From Hygrophila difformis (taxonomy: Eukaryota; Streptophyta; Magnoliopsida; Lamiales; Acanthaceae): a DNA stretch of 64,000 nt. Shown here piece by piece: positions 1 through 9,348 of the stretch (positions are counted from its first letter, which is position 1; each line of letters starts with the position of its first letter). The notes under the pieces are model-generated. The model made no database searches. It was not told the origin of the DNA and saw nothing but the letters and a program-made list of their open reading frames with translations. The stretch covers positions 32,120,403 through 32,184,402 of the forward strand of contig JAOANR010000011.1 in NCBI GenBank assembly GCA_030278955.1. Direction: 5' to 3'. The translations under genes were made by a program, and so were the position numbers.

Positions 1-908
1 TGGCATTGTGGGCAACGGGGTACGACTGTGCGACGTATGCCATTTCTCCCATTATAGAAATCCTTATTCTCGTTCCTATCTTGTCCACCGTTATTGCTCC
101 GATTCTTCTTCTCAAATCCTTGCGAGTCCTTGCTCGTCTCCCCATTTTCCTTACGCTTCAGTTGCTGGACTCGATCAATTGCTACAGCTCGATCATAAAC
201 CGTTTGCAGGTTCGTGAATTGTCCTACTGCAAGTATCTCCCGGATACTAAGGTTTAGACCCATCTCGAATTTCTGAGCCTTGTCAGAGTCGGTTGGTACT
301 ATCCTCGTAGCAAATCGTACTAACTCCTTAAACCGGGTGTAATACTCCTGCACCGTCCGTCCCTCTTGCTTCAGTGATAAAAACTCTTCGTACATTGCCG
401 CCTTGGTGCTCATGGGGTAGAATCGGTCCCTTAAATCCTCCTTAAGTTTAGTCCACGAATAAGCTTCTTCAGCTTCCTCTAAATTCCTCTGGAGGTCTTG
501 CCACCACTCATCGGCTTCGCCTCCTAAGTAGTAGGTTGCTACTCGTGTTTTTGCCTCATCAGGACATTTGATAGCATCCAAGAGCTTATCAAATGTACAG
601 ATCCACCCCTCTAGTTTGGCGGGATCCTCCTGCCCATCATAACGTGGTGGTTGATAGGGATTCACCAACGCTAGATAGTTGGTTTGGGCTACGGGCGGAG
701 TTACTGCTGCAGGTGTCCTATGCACCTCCGCATTTCCTAATGCTACTAGGAATCCCTCTATCGTTTTTAAACGTGCTTCCATATTATTGGGCGCTTGAGG
801 CACTTGCTCTCCTAGGTTCTGAGGACTTTTACTGTTATTGGGCGTGTTGGAAAGGTTAGCATCAGTGCCGTTTGGACTCACCTTCCTTGGTTTCCTCCTA
901 GGCGCCAT
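1..908 (-). CDS. gag: Gag protein of element A, copy 1 (cut by window start)
   Basis: This is the first unit of the array. Its ATG is at 908 on the minus strand, matching the start of copy 2 at 5803. The frame is open to the window edge. Compared with copy 2 there are a few substitutions, of which I read four as missense (for example Arg to Cys in the WIRTF motif) and none as a stop. The product is a capsid-type Gag with the retrotransposon gag domain in the middle (EADEWWQDLQ, DRFYP motifs). The C-terminal zinc knuckle would lie outside the window. It probably packages element RNA. Confidence 0.8.
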   Translation of the reverse strand, partial: MAPRRKPRKVSPNGTDANLSNTPNNSKSPQNLGEQVPQAPNNMEARLKTIEGFLVALGNAEVHRTPAAVTPPVAQTNYLALVNPYQPPRYDGQEDPAKLEGWICTFDKLLDAIKCPDEAKTRVATYYLGGEADEWWQDLQRNLEEAEEAYSWTKLKEDLRDRFYPMSTKAAMYEEFLSLKQEGRTVQEYYTRFKELVRFATRIVPTDSDKAQKFEMGLNLSIREILAVGQFTNLQTVYDRAVAIDRVQQLKRKENGETSKDSQGFEKKNRSNNGGQDRNENKDFYNGRNGIRRTVVPRCPQC

Positions 909-1673
909 TTTCTGTTATAACGTGTATAGATTAGCTTATCTTGGTTTAGATAGATTGCTCGAACAAGACGTTTCGTAAATTTCTAATTTCAAATTTTCGG
1001 ATTTGTTGTTTGGAAATCCAAACAAGATTTTTGGAATAAAGAGTGTTTTAATAAAACTTGATCTTTATTGTTCCACATGAAGGAGTTCTCGAATTTGTAC
1101 AAGGGTAGGAATGGCTAAGGTCGAGGATTGTTATGTTTAGGCGTGCGCTTAGATGAACGCGATCTAAAACTAAGGCAGGATCAGTATCTAGTTATTGTTT
1201 CTAATTCGATGTCATGCCTCAAGATTATATGGGTGTAACAAGAGATCTAGGTTAAACTTCGTCAAGATTCTAAGTTCAACTTTACCAAGATTCTAAGTTC
1301 AAATTCGCAAAGATTCTAAGTTAAAATTCGCAAAGATTCTAAGTTCATAGGAGAGATGCAATATGCAATTGCAAATGATATTTCCCCCCAATAATAATTT
1401 AATGCACCACATATATATATATATATTTTTCCCATGGGTTTTAAAATAAAAATTTCTCCATGGAAATAATACTTTAAAAAAAAATTTAACATAATAGTTA
1501 AAATTCTTGGACCTCTATATTGGGTCAAAATAATTATCATTTGGGCTCAAAAATAATTTGGGCTAGGAAAAATAATAATTTGGGCTTCTATAATAATAAT
1601 TTAAAAATAATCATGGTTTAAAAATAATAGTCTAATAGTTTAAAAATAATAATAATAATTTAAAAATAAGCCG
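909..1673 (-). other. Untranslated leader of element A, copy 1
   Basis: About 765 bases between the primer binding site and gag in element orientation. It is A+T rich, with a short (TA)n run near 1408-1425 and several near-copies of the phrase caagattctaagttcaa at 1263-1345. I see no coding sequence. The copy-2 leader differs mainly in the length of the TA run. Confidence 0.6.
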
Positions 1674-1686
1674 GGCTCTGATACCA
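1674..1686 (-). promoter_or_regulatory. Primer binding site of element A, copy 1 (initiator Met tRNA)
   Basis: Read on the minus strand this is TGGTATCAGAGCC, complementary to the 3' end of plant initiator methionine tRNA. It starts three bases after the LTR end, as expected for minus-strand DNA priming. Confidence 0.9.
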
Positions 1687-2356
1687 ACTTGTAACACCCC
1701 GGTTTTTGGTCACCCAGGTCGGGATGTCACCGCCACACCTCCCTAGCAAGACACGGTTTCTCCGAGCTTGCTAAAGAGATGCAAGGCTATGGTTTTTCAG
1801 AATTTAAAACATTCAAACAGCCCATTTATATATAATTTAAAAATTAATACATCAAAGTTGCAGCGGAAAATAATATTTACATAAGAACAATGCAGCGGAA
1901 TTTAAATATAGCCAACACGGCCAGAATACGGGTTAAACAGGCCCGTTCATGCAATTTCTAGTCTAACATAACATTTAAAAATAAATTGCTTCCCCAAACT
2001 TCCCATGAATGCATATGATGATGCATATTCTTCAGCTCTGAAATAAACAGGGAAATAAAAATGGTTTGGTCAGCACTACGTGCTGAGTAAGTTACCACAA
2101 ACATGATTATGAGGTTTCAATGCCTTTAATTAAATTTAAAAACATGTGCATAATATCCATGATTTAATTTATCCAACTAATAATTATTTAATTGCGTATT
2201 TTAAAAGACAAGGGTTTCAATAAGATCATAATTCAACAACATGATAAAATAATCGCAAGACATAATTTAAAGGCATAATTTAAATAAGGAAAATGCTAAA
2301 GTATTTCATGATTTCACTCTTCCTCTTTCGTTTGATATAATCTAGTATAATTTATT

Positions 2357-2664
2357 CTTGGGGAATCGAACCCGCAAGAAAACAAACAATCGCCCTTGGG
2401 GAATCGAACCCGCAAGAACTCACATACATCCTAGGGAATCGAACCCGTAGGAATCAATACATATTCTGGGGAATCGAACCCGCAGAAAGACACACCCTGG
2501 GGAATCGAACCCGCAAGGTTTGACACGAACATCCTGGGGAATCGAACCCGCAGGAGAACATACAATCGCCCTTGGGGAATCGAACCCGCAAGAACTCAAA
2601 CACACCCTGGGGAATCGAACCCGCAAGGTTTGACACAGACATCCTGGGGAATCGAACCCGCAGG
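2357..2664 (-). repeat. Nine-unit minisatellite carrying B-box-like motifs, in the element A LTR
   Basis: Nine units of about 33-39 bases, each built on the core ggggaatcgaacccgc; one unit is diverged. On the minus strand, which is the LTR sense strand, the core reads GCGGGTTCGATTCCCC and contains GGTTCGATTCC, matching the RNA polymerase III B-box consensus GGTTCGANTCC. Some units repeat as blocks (units 5-6 resemble 8-9, and unit 2 resembles 7), so the array grew by duplicating groups of units. Confidence 0.85.
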
Positions 2665-3882
2665 TCAAACAAGTTTCGCAAATTTCATAAGTTTCATCAA
2701 GAGTTCAAGATTTGACTCGGTCAACCACAGTTTAATCTAAAATGCGTCTAAAATCAGATTTAATTTCAAAAATTCCGAAATTTTGTGTCTGACTCCAAAA
2801 CGTCAAGATCTACAACTTTCGTGTTTTAACTTTTTCAATCCGAGATACCTAAATAGGTCAAAAACACTAATTTTCACAGAAGTATAAATCTGTCCGAATT
2901 TCCTAGGTCACAGTTTAGAGATTTCGAATTCTACCGTAGCAAATCAACTCCAAAATTAACGAAATTTGACAGAGATCATCTTAAGACATATATCTACAAG
3001 TTTCATGTTCAGGAAAAGATCTAATTCATCCTATTTCTATTGTCAAAAACGCCAACAAGTTCGGGCCAAGAATCTGTCAAGATTTCAAGATCCACATCCT
3101 AGCAGTTCGGTTTCGGGTGGATTTCATATATCAAATCATCACGAAAAATTCTGAAAATTTACGGAGGTGTTCATAACGCATAGATCTACAACTCGTATGT
3201 TCAACGCTAAGCCTAGATCGGTCTAGATCCAAGGTAGAAATCACCAACAAGTTCGAACTAAAGTTCTGTCACCGTTTCAAGATCTAAACTCAAGGCAGGT
3301 CTGTTTGTGGTCGTTTTCGGATATCAAAACACGATGAAAAATTAAGAAAATTTTACAGTACATAGATCTATGTCTTAGAAACGTTTTTCGTGTTTTAGGT
3401 TTTTCCGTTTGAAGTCGTTTCAAGGTTCGGAAAAATTAGACAAAACTGTTGCGCCGTTAAAAATCACATATGGACAGATTTACGAAAGATTTGCTCAAGT
3501 TTCTAGATTTGAATATTTTTACTACTCCCAAAACCATGTAAGCGTTAACTTACCGATTTACGGATGTCTCGGCTCGATGATTCGGAGGCGTGGCTTCCAC
3601 GTTCTTCTTTCTCCCTCCGAGATCCTTCGTTTTTCCTCAACGCGTCCGGATCGGGGTTTAGAATAGGAAAGAGATTTAATTAGGATTCATTTTCGAATCT
3701 TGAATGGAAAAGAATGGACAAGAATGGTTCGAATCTTACCCCGATGATCGAAGACTCCTAATTTTCGTCCAAGTCAGTCCCTTGATTCGGTTTTGTGCCT
3801 CCGACGACTCCGGAATTAGGGTTTTGTGTGTAGAGAGATTTCGTAGGGTTTTGTAAACTTGTTTGGGGCTCCCAAGAGGGTA

Positions 3883-3890
3883 TATTTATA
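3883..3890 (-). promoter_or_regulatory. TATA box of the element A LTR (copy 1)
   Basis: TATAAATA on the minus strand within CTATAAATATACCC. It is the best TATA box in the LTR and lies about 560 bases inside its 5' edge, a normal place for a plant LTR promoter. Confidence 0.6.
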
Positions 3891-4451
3891 GATATTTAAG
3901 ACCTAGGGCGTCCAAGATCTGACCCCAAGCGTCTTGAGTCGAGATATGTTCAACCGAAAGTCGAAAAATCCGCGTTCGGGCGAGAAAATCGCGGAACGGC
4001 CGCAACTGCCAAGTGGCGCGCTCTTGGCGCGGTTTTCCCCATTGGGCGCGCGGCCACCGCGCCGTCCTGGCCTGGACTTCGGTCTGGGCCGGGTCGTGCG
4101 ATCCGTCGGGCGTTTCCTCCTCTCTTTCGGACTTCTATCACCCTCTGTTCCCGGATTCGGATTTCCGGGGTATCTTCGGGCTCCGATTTCCTATCTTAAT
4201 TTTACTCGGATCTAAATTTATGTTTGGACTCGAGTTATTGAGTCCATCGGTGTTGGATTTCCGTGTAACCATTTATTCGATTAAATTGTCTTCGGCTTCC
4301 CGGGTTCTTGGAATTTTGATTCCTTTTTAATTTAAATTTCATTTCTCATCTTTTATGATTCTTTATCCCTTTATCATGTTTATTATATTTATTTATTTAT
4401 TTATTTTATTTATTGCATTTATTTTATGTTGGAAAATTCTCGGGTATTACA

Positions 4452-4738
4452 GTCTACCCTCCTTAAGAATCAACTTCGTCCTCGAAGTTGTGTTTCGGCT
4501 TTTCTCGTGCTAAAGTCTTTTGTTTGTTTTATTATTTTGTGACTGAACTTAGAATTAAAACTTCTAAGCTGCCTACGTACCCGGTGAAGGGATCAAGCCA
4601 TAACGTAGTTCAAAACAAGTTGAATATGTTTATTTATTCATTCGGAATACATATCGTCAAAAATAAATGTCTATTTTACGGGGTATTACATCCTCTCCCC
4701 CTTAGGACTTCAGTTATGTCCCCATAACTGCCTACTTA
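4452..4738 (-). other. Chimeric 3' tail of element A with two polypurine-tract/LTR junctions
   Basis: In element orientation gag is followed by CCTAAGGGGGAGAGGA and then TGTAATACCCCG at 4690, which looks like the start of an LTR. About 240 bases later there is a second junction: a TTCGAGGACGAAGT motif, then TTAAGGAGGGTAGAC and the true LTR at 4451. The intervening part also has the phrase GGGTACGTAGGCAGC, which recurs in the element D leader near 46500. I read this as a truncated LTR start from a related element trapped inside the internal region. It has no coding potential. Confidence 0.6.
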
Positions 4739-5803
4739 TTATTCTCTTCCTTGATCTCCTTGTTGAGGGTTTACCAATTCTATCCTCTTCTCAATCATCT
4801 CCTCACGAACATTACATTCTCTAATCATGTGGTCTTCCCCACCACATCTATAACAAGTCCCACGCCTTGGGCACTCGCGCACCAGATGGGCTTGATGGCA
4901 TTGTGGGCAACGGGGTACGACTGTGCGACGTATGCCATTTCTCCCATTATAGAAATCCTTATTCTCGTTCCTATCTTGTCCACCGTTATTGCTCCGATTC
5001 TTCTTCTCAAATCCTTGCGAGTCCTTGCTCGTCTCCCCATTTTCCTTACGCTTCAGTTGCTGGACTCGATCAATTGCTACAGCTCGATCATAAACCGTCT
5101 GCAGGTTCGTGAATTGTCCTACTGCAAGTATCTCCCGGATACTAAGGTTTAGACCCATCTCGAATTTCTGAGCCTTGTCAGAGTCGGTTGGTACTATCCC
5201 CGTAGCAAATCGTACTAACTCCTTAAACCGGGTGTAATACTCCTGCACCGTCCGTCCCTCTTGCTTCAGTGATAAAAACTCTTCGTACATTGCCGCCTTG
5301 GTGCTCATGGGGTAGAATCGGTCCCTTAAATCCTCCTTAAGTTTAGTCCACGAATAAGCTTCTTCAGCTTCCTCTAAATTCCTCTGGAGGTCTTGCCACC
5401 ACTCATCGGCTTCGCCTCCTAAGTAGTAGGTTGCTACTCGTGTTTTTGCCTCATCAGGACATTTGATAGCATCCAAGAGCTTATCAAATGTACGGATCCA
5501 CCCCTCTAGTTTGGCGGGATCCTCCTGCCTATCATAACGTGGTGGTTGATAGGGATTCACCAACGCTAGATAGTTGGTTTGGGCTACGGGCGGAGTTACT
5601 GCTGCAGGTGTCCTATGCACCTCCGCATTTCCTAATGCTACTAGGAATCCCTCTATCGTTTTTAAACGTGCTTCCATATTATTGGGCGCTTGAGGCACTT
5701 GCTCTCCTAGGTTCTGAGGACTTTCACTGTTATTGGGCGTGTTGGAAAGGTTAGCATCAGTGCCGTTTGGACTCACCTTCCTTGGTTTCCTCCTAGGCGC
5801 CAT
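4739..5803 (-). CDS. gag: Gag protein of element A, copy 2 (intact, 354 aa)
   Basis: An uninterrupted 354-residue Gag. The N-terminal 60 residues are basic, then polar and Asn-rich. The retrotransposon gag (capsid) domain spans about residues 85-250, with YLGGEADEWWQDL, DRFYPMS and VQEYYTRFKELV. A lysine-rich, Asn/Gly-rich linker follows. A zinc knuckle sits near residues 315-330: CYRCGGEDHMIREC (CX2CX4HX4C), preceded by a CPQC...C cluster. The first ATG of the frame gives MAPRRKPRK, a typical basic gag start. The frame stops after EMIEKRIELVNPQQ...GRE with no protease. It is homologous to Gag of element D at 46605-48044. The protein probably coats element RNA in cytoplasmic particles, with RT and integrase supplied by another element. 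Confidence 0.9.
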   Translation of the reverse strand: MAPRRKPRKVSPNGTDANLSNTPNNSESPQNLGEQVPQAPNNMEARLKTIEGFLVALGNAEVHRTPAAVTPPVAQTNYLALVNPYQPPRYDRQEDPAKLEGWIRTFDKLLDAIKCPDEAKTRVATYYLGGEADEWWQDLQRNLEEAEEAYSWTKLKEDLRDRFYPMSTKAAMYEEFLSLKQEGRTVQEYYTRFKELVRFATGIVPTDSDKAQKFEMGLNLSIREILAVGQFTNLQTVYDRAVAIDRVQQLKRKENGETSKDSQGFEKKNRSNNGGQDRNENKDFYNGRNGIRRTVVPRCPQCHQAHLVRECPRRGTCYRCGGEDHMIRECNVREEMIEKRIELVNPQQGDQGRE

Positions 5804-6570
5804 TTTCTGTTATAACGTGTATAGATTAGCTTATCTTGGTTTAGATAGATTGCTCGAACAAGACGTTTCGTAAATTTCTAATTTCAAATTTTCGGATTTG
5901 TTGTTTGGAAATCCAAACAAGATTTTTGGAATAAAGAGTGTTTTAATAAAACTTGATCTTTATTGTTCCACATGAAGGAGTTCTCGAATTTGTACAAGGG
6001 TAGGAATGGCTAAGGTCGAGGATTGTTATGTTTAGGCGTGCGCTTAGATGAACGCGATCTAAAACTAAGGCAGGATCAGTATCTAGTTATTGTTTCTAAT
6101 TCGATGTCATGCCTCAAGATTATATGGGTGTAACAAGAGATCTAGGTTAAACTTCGTCAAGATTCTAAGTTCAACTTTACCAAGATTCTAAGTTCAAATT
6201 CGCAAAGATTCTAAGTTAAAATTCGCAAAGATTCTAAGTTCATAGGAGAGATGCAATATGCAATTGCAAATGATATTTCCCCCCAATAATAATTTAATGC
6301 ACCACATATATATATATATATATTTTTCCCATGGGTTTTAAAATAAAAATTTCTCCATGGAAATAATACTTTAAAAAAAAATTTAACATAATAGTTAAAA
6401 TTCTTGGACCTCTATATTGGGTCAAAATAATTATCATTTGGGCTCAAAAATAATTTGGGCTAGGAAAAATAATAATTTGGGCTTCTATAATAATAATTTA
6501 AAAATAATCATGGTTTAAAAATAATAGTCTAATAGTTTAAAAATAATAATAATAATTTAAAAATAAGCCG
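5804..6570 (-). other. Untranslated leader of element A, copy 2
   Basis: Same content as the copy-1 leader, with a slightly longer (TA)n run near 6305-6322. No coding sequence is seen. Confidence 0.6.
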
Positions 6571-6583
6571 GGCTCTGATACCA
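6571..6583 (-). promoter_or_regulatory. Primer binding site of element A, copy 2 (initiator Met tRNA)
   Basis: TGGTATCAGAGCC on the minus strand, three bases from the LTR end at 6587. Identical to the copy-1 site. Confidence 0.9.
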
Positions 6584-7253
6584 ACTTGTAACACCCCGGT
6601 TTTTGGTCACCCAGGTCGGGATGTCACCGCCACAACTCCCTAGCAAGACACGGTTTCTCCGAGCTTGCTAAAGAGATGCAAGGCTATGGTTTTTCAGAAT
6701 TTAAAACATTCAAACAGCCCATTTATATATAATTTAAAAATTAATACATCAAAGTTGCAGCGGAAAATAATATTTACATAAGAACAATGCAGCGGAATTT
6801 AAATATAGCCAACACGGCCAGAATACGGGTTAAACAGGCCCGTTCATGCAATTTCTAGTCTAACATAACATTTAAAAATAAATTGCTTCCCCAAACTTCC
6901 CATGAATGCATATGATGATGCATATTCTTCAGCTCTGAAATAAACAGGGAAATAAAAATGGTTTGGTCAGCACTACGTGCTGAGTAAGTTACCACAAACA
7001 TGATTATGAGGTTTCAAAGCCTTTAATTAAATTTAAAAACATGTGCATAATATCCATGATTTAATTTATCCAACTAATAATTATTTAATTGCGTATTTTA
7101 AAAGACAAGGGTTTCCATAAGATCATAATTCAACAACATGATAAAATAATCGCAAGACATAATTTAAAGGCATAATTTAAATAAGGAAAATGCTAAAGTA
7201 TTTCATGATTTCACTCTTCCTCTTTCGTTTGATATAATCTAGTATAATTTATT

Positions 7254-7561
7254 CTTGGGGAATCGAACCCGCAAGAAAACAAACAATCGCCCTTGGGGAA
7301 TCGAACCCGCAAGAACTCACATACATCCTAGGGAATCGAACCCGTAGGAATTAACACATATTCTGGGGAATCGAACCCGCAGAAAGACACACCCTGGGGA
7401 ATCGAACCCGCAAGGTTTGACACGGACATCCTGGGGAATCGAACCCGCAGGAGAACATACAATCGCCCTTGGGGAATCGAACCCGCAAGAACTCAAACAC
7501 ACCCTGGGGAATCGAACCCGCAAGGTTTGACACAGACATCCTGGGGAATCGAACCCGCAGG
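7254..7561 (-). repeat. Nine-unit B-box-like minisatellite, outer LTR copy
   Basis: Same nine units in the same order as 2357-2664, with a few substitutions in the spacers. Unit number has not changed between the two LTR copies. Confidence 0.85.
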
Positions 7562-8779
7562 TCAAACAAGTTTCGCAAATTTCATAAGTTTCATCAAGAG
7601 TTCAAGATTTGACTCGGTCAACCACAGTTTAATCTAAAATGCGTCTAAAATCAGATTTAATTTCAAAAATTCCGAAATTTCGTGTCTGACTCCAAAACGT
7701 CAAGATCTACAACTTTCGTGTTTTAACTTTTTCAATCCGAGATACCTAAAGAGGTCAAAAACACTAATTTTCACAGAAGTATAAATCTGTCCGAATTTCC
7801 TAGGTCAATGTTTAGAGATTTCGAATTCTACCGTAGCAAATCAACTCCAAAATTAACGAAATTTGACAGAGATCATCTTAAGACATATATCTACAAGTTT
7901 CATGTTCAGCAAAAGATCTAATTCATCCTATTTCTATTGTCAAAAACGCCAACAAGTTCGGGCCAAGAATCTGTCAAGATTTCAAGATCCACATCCTAGC
8001 AGTTCGGTTTCGGGTGGATTTCATATATCAAATCATCACGAAAAATTCTGAAAATTTACGGAGGTGTTCATAACGCATAGATCTATAACTCTTATGTTCA
8101 ACGCTAAGCCTAGATCGGTCTAGATCCAAGGTAGAAATCACCAACAAGTTCGAACTAAAGTTCTGTCACCGTTTCAAGATCTAAACTCAAGGCAGGTCTG
8201 TTTGTGGTCGTTTTCGGATATCAAAACACGATGAAAAATTAAGAAAATTTTACAGTACATAGATCTATGTCTTAGAAACGTTTTTTGTGTTTTAAGTTTT
8301 TCCGTTTGAAGTCGTTTCAAGGTTCGGAAAAATTAGACAAAACTGTTGCGCCGTTAAAAATCACATATGGACAGATTTACGAAAGATTTGCTCAAGTTTC
8401 TAGATTTGAATATTTTTACTACTCCCAAAACCATGTAAGCGTTAACTTACCGATTTACGGATGTCCCGGCTCGATGATTCGGAGGCGTGGCTTCCACGTT
8501 CTTCGTTCTCCCTCCGAGATCCTTCGTTTTTCCTCAACGCGTCCGGATCGGGGTTTAGAATAGGAAAGAGATTTAATTAGGATCCGTTTTCGAATCTTGA
8601 ATGGAAAAGAATGGACAAGAATGGTTCGAATCTTACCCCGATGATCGAAGACTCCTAATTTTCGTCCAAGTCAGTCCCTTGATTCGGTTTTGTGCCTCCG
8701 ACGACTCCGGAATTAGGGTTTTGTGTGTAGAGAGATTTCGTAGGGTTTTGTAAACTTGTTTGGGGCTCCCAAGAGGGTT

Positions 8780-8787
8780 TATTTATA
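8780..8787 (-). promoter_or_regulatory. TATA box of the element A LTR (outer copy)
   Basis: TATAAATA on the minus strand within CTATAAATAAACCC. Same position in the LTR as 3883-3890. Confidence 0.6.
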
Positions 8788-9348
8788 GATATTTAAGACC
8801 TAGGGCGTCCAAGATCTGACCCCAAGCGTCTTGAGTCGAGATATGTTCAACCGAAAGTCGAAAAATCCGCGTTCGGGCGAGAAAATCGCAGAACGGCCGC
8901 AACTGCCAAGTGGCGCGCTCTTGGCGCGGTTTTCCCCATTGGGCGCGCGGCCACCGCGCCGTCCTGGCCTGGACTTCGGTCTGGGCCGGGTCGTGCGATC
9001 CGTCGGGCGTTTCCTCCTCTCTTTCGGACTTCTATCACCCTATGTTCCCGGATTCGGATTTCCGGGGTATCTTCGGGCTCCGATTTCCTATCTTAATTTT
9101 ACTCGGATCTAAATTTATGTTTGGACTCGAGTTATTGAGTCCATCGGTGTTGGATTTCCGTGTAACCATTTATTCGATTAAATTGTCTTCGGCTTCCCGG
9201 GTTCTTGGAATTTTGATTCCTTTTTAATTTAAATTTCATTTCTCATCTTTTATGATTCTTTATCCCTTTATCATGTTTATTATATTTATTTATTTATTTA
9301 TTTTATTTATTGCATTTATTTTATGTTGGAAAATTCTCGGGTATTACA

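Larger units (their letters stand above)
1690..4451 (-). repeat. LTR of element A, shared middle copy
   Basis: A 2762-base long terminal repeat, the same length as the one at 6587-9348. It runs from TGTAATACCCGAG (4451) to CCGGGGTGTTACA (1690). A TATA box at 3883-3890 puts U3 at roughly 4451-3860, leaving an unusually long transcribed R/U5 of about 2.1 kb. That part contains a nine-unit minisatellite (2357-2664). U3 includes a strongly GC-rich block around 3960-4110. Short open frames in this LTR, including those across the minisatellite with a repeating GFDSPG pattern, look like by-products of the repeat and not genes. Confidence 0.9.
1..9348 (-). mobile_element. Element A: tandem array of a gag-only Ty3/gypsy (Tekay-type) LTR retrotransposon
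   Basis: On the minus strand the order is LTR (9348-6587), primer site, leader, gag, tail, LTR (4451-1690), primer site, leader, gag, running off the window at base 1. The two units are nearly identical, offset by 4895-4897 bases, and share the middle LTR, so this is a tandem array and not two separate insertions. LTR ends are TGTAATACCCG and GGGGTGTTACA in element orientation. No protease, RT or integrase is present in the complete internal region, so the element is non-autonomous, resembling the class known as TR-GAG. The gag is homologous to that of element D in this window. The right flank is GTGTG; the left target duplication lies outside the window. Confidence 0.85.
6587..9348 (-). repeat. 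LTR of element A, outer 5' copy
   Basis: 2762 bases, ending in the same TGTAATACCCG and GGTGTTACA termini as the middle LTR and differing from it by scattered substitutions only. Its outer edge at 9348 joins unrelated DNA beginning GTGTG. It contains the same minisatellite (7254-7561), GC-rich U3 block and TATA box (8780-8787). The high similarity of the two LTRs points to a recent origin of the array, but I did not compute a divergence. Confidence 0.9.

Noticed and set aside
2357..2664. A CRISPR-like array, since similar short repeats are evenly spaced.
   Set aside because: Plant nuclear context, location inside an LTR, spacers that themselves repeat, and no cas genes; it is a minisatellite.
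2420..2681. Two overlapping minus-strand open frames with a GFDSPG / VRFPR repeat pattern (also at 7317-7578), which look like a repeat protein.
   Set aside because: They are translations of the LTR minisatellite in two frames at once; unit lengths vary and no upstream coding signal exists.
3934..4330. GC-rich open frames in the element A LTR that could pass for an Arg/Pro-rich protein.
   Set aside because: Caused by the GC-rich U3 block having few stop codons in any frame; no homology and no start context.
4867..5754. Plus-strand open frames opposite the element A gag.
   Set aside because: They are shadows of the conserved gag frame on the other strand; gag has recognisable domains and the plus-strand frames do not.
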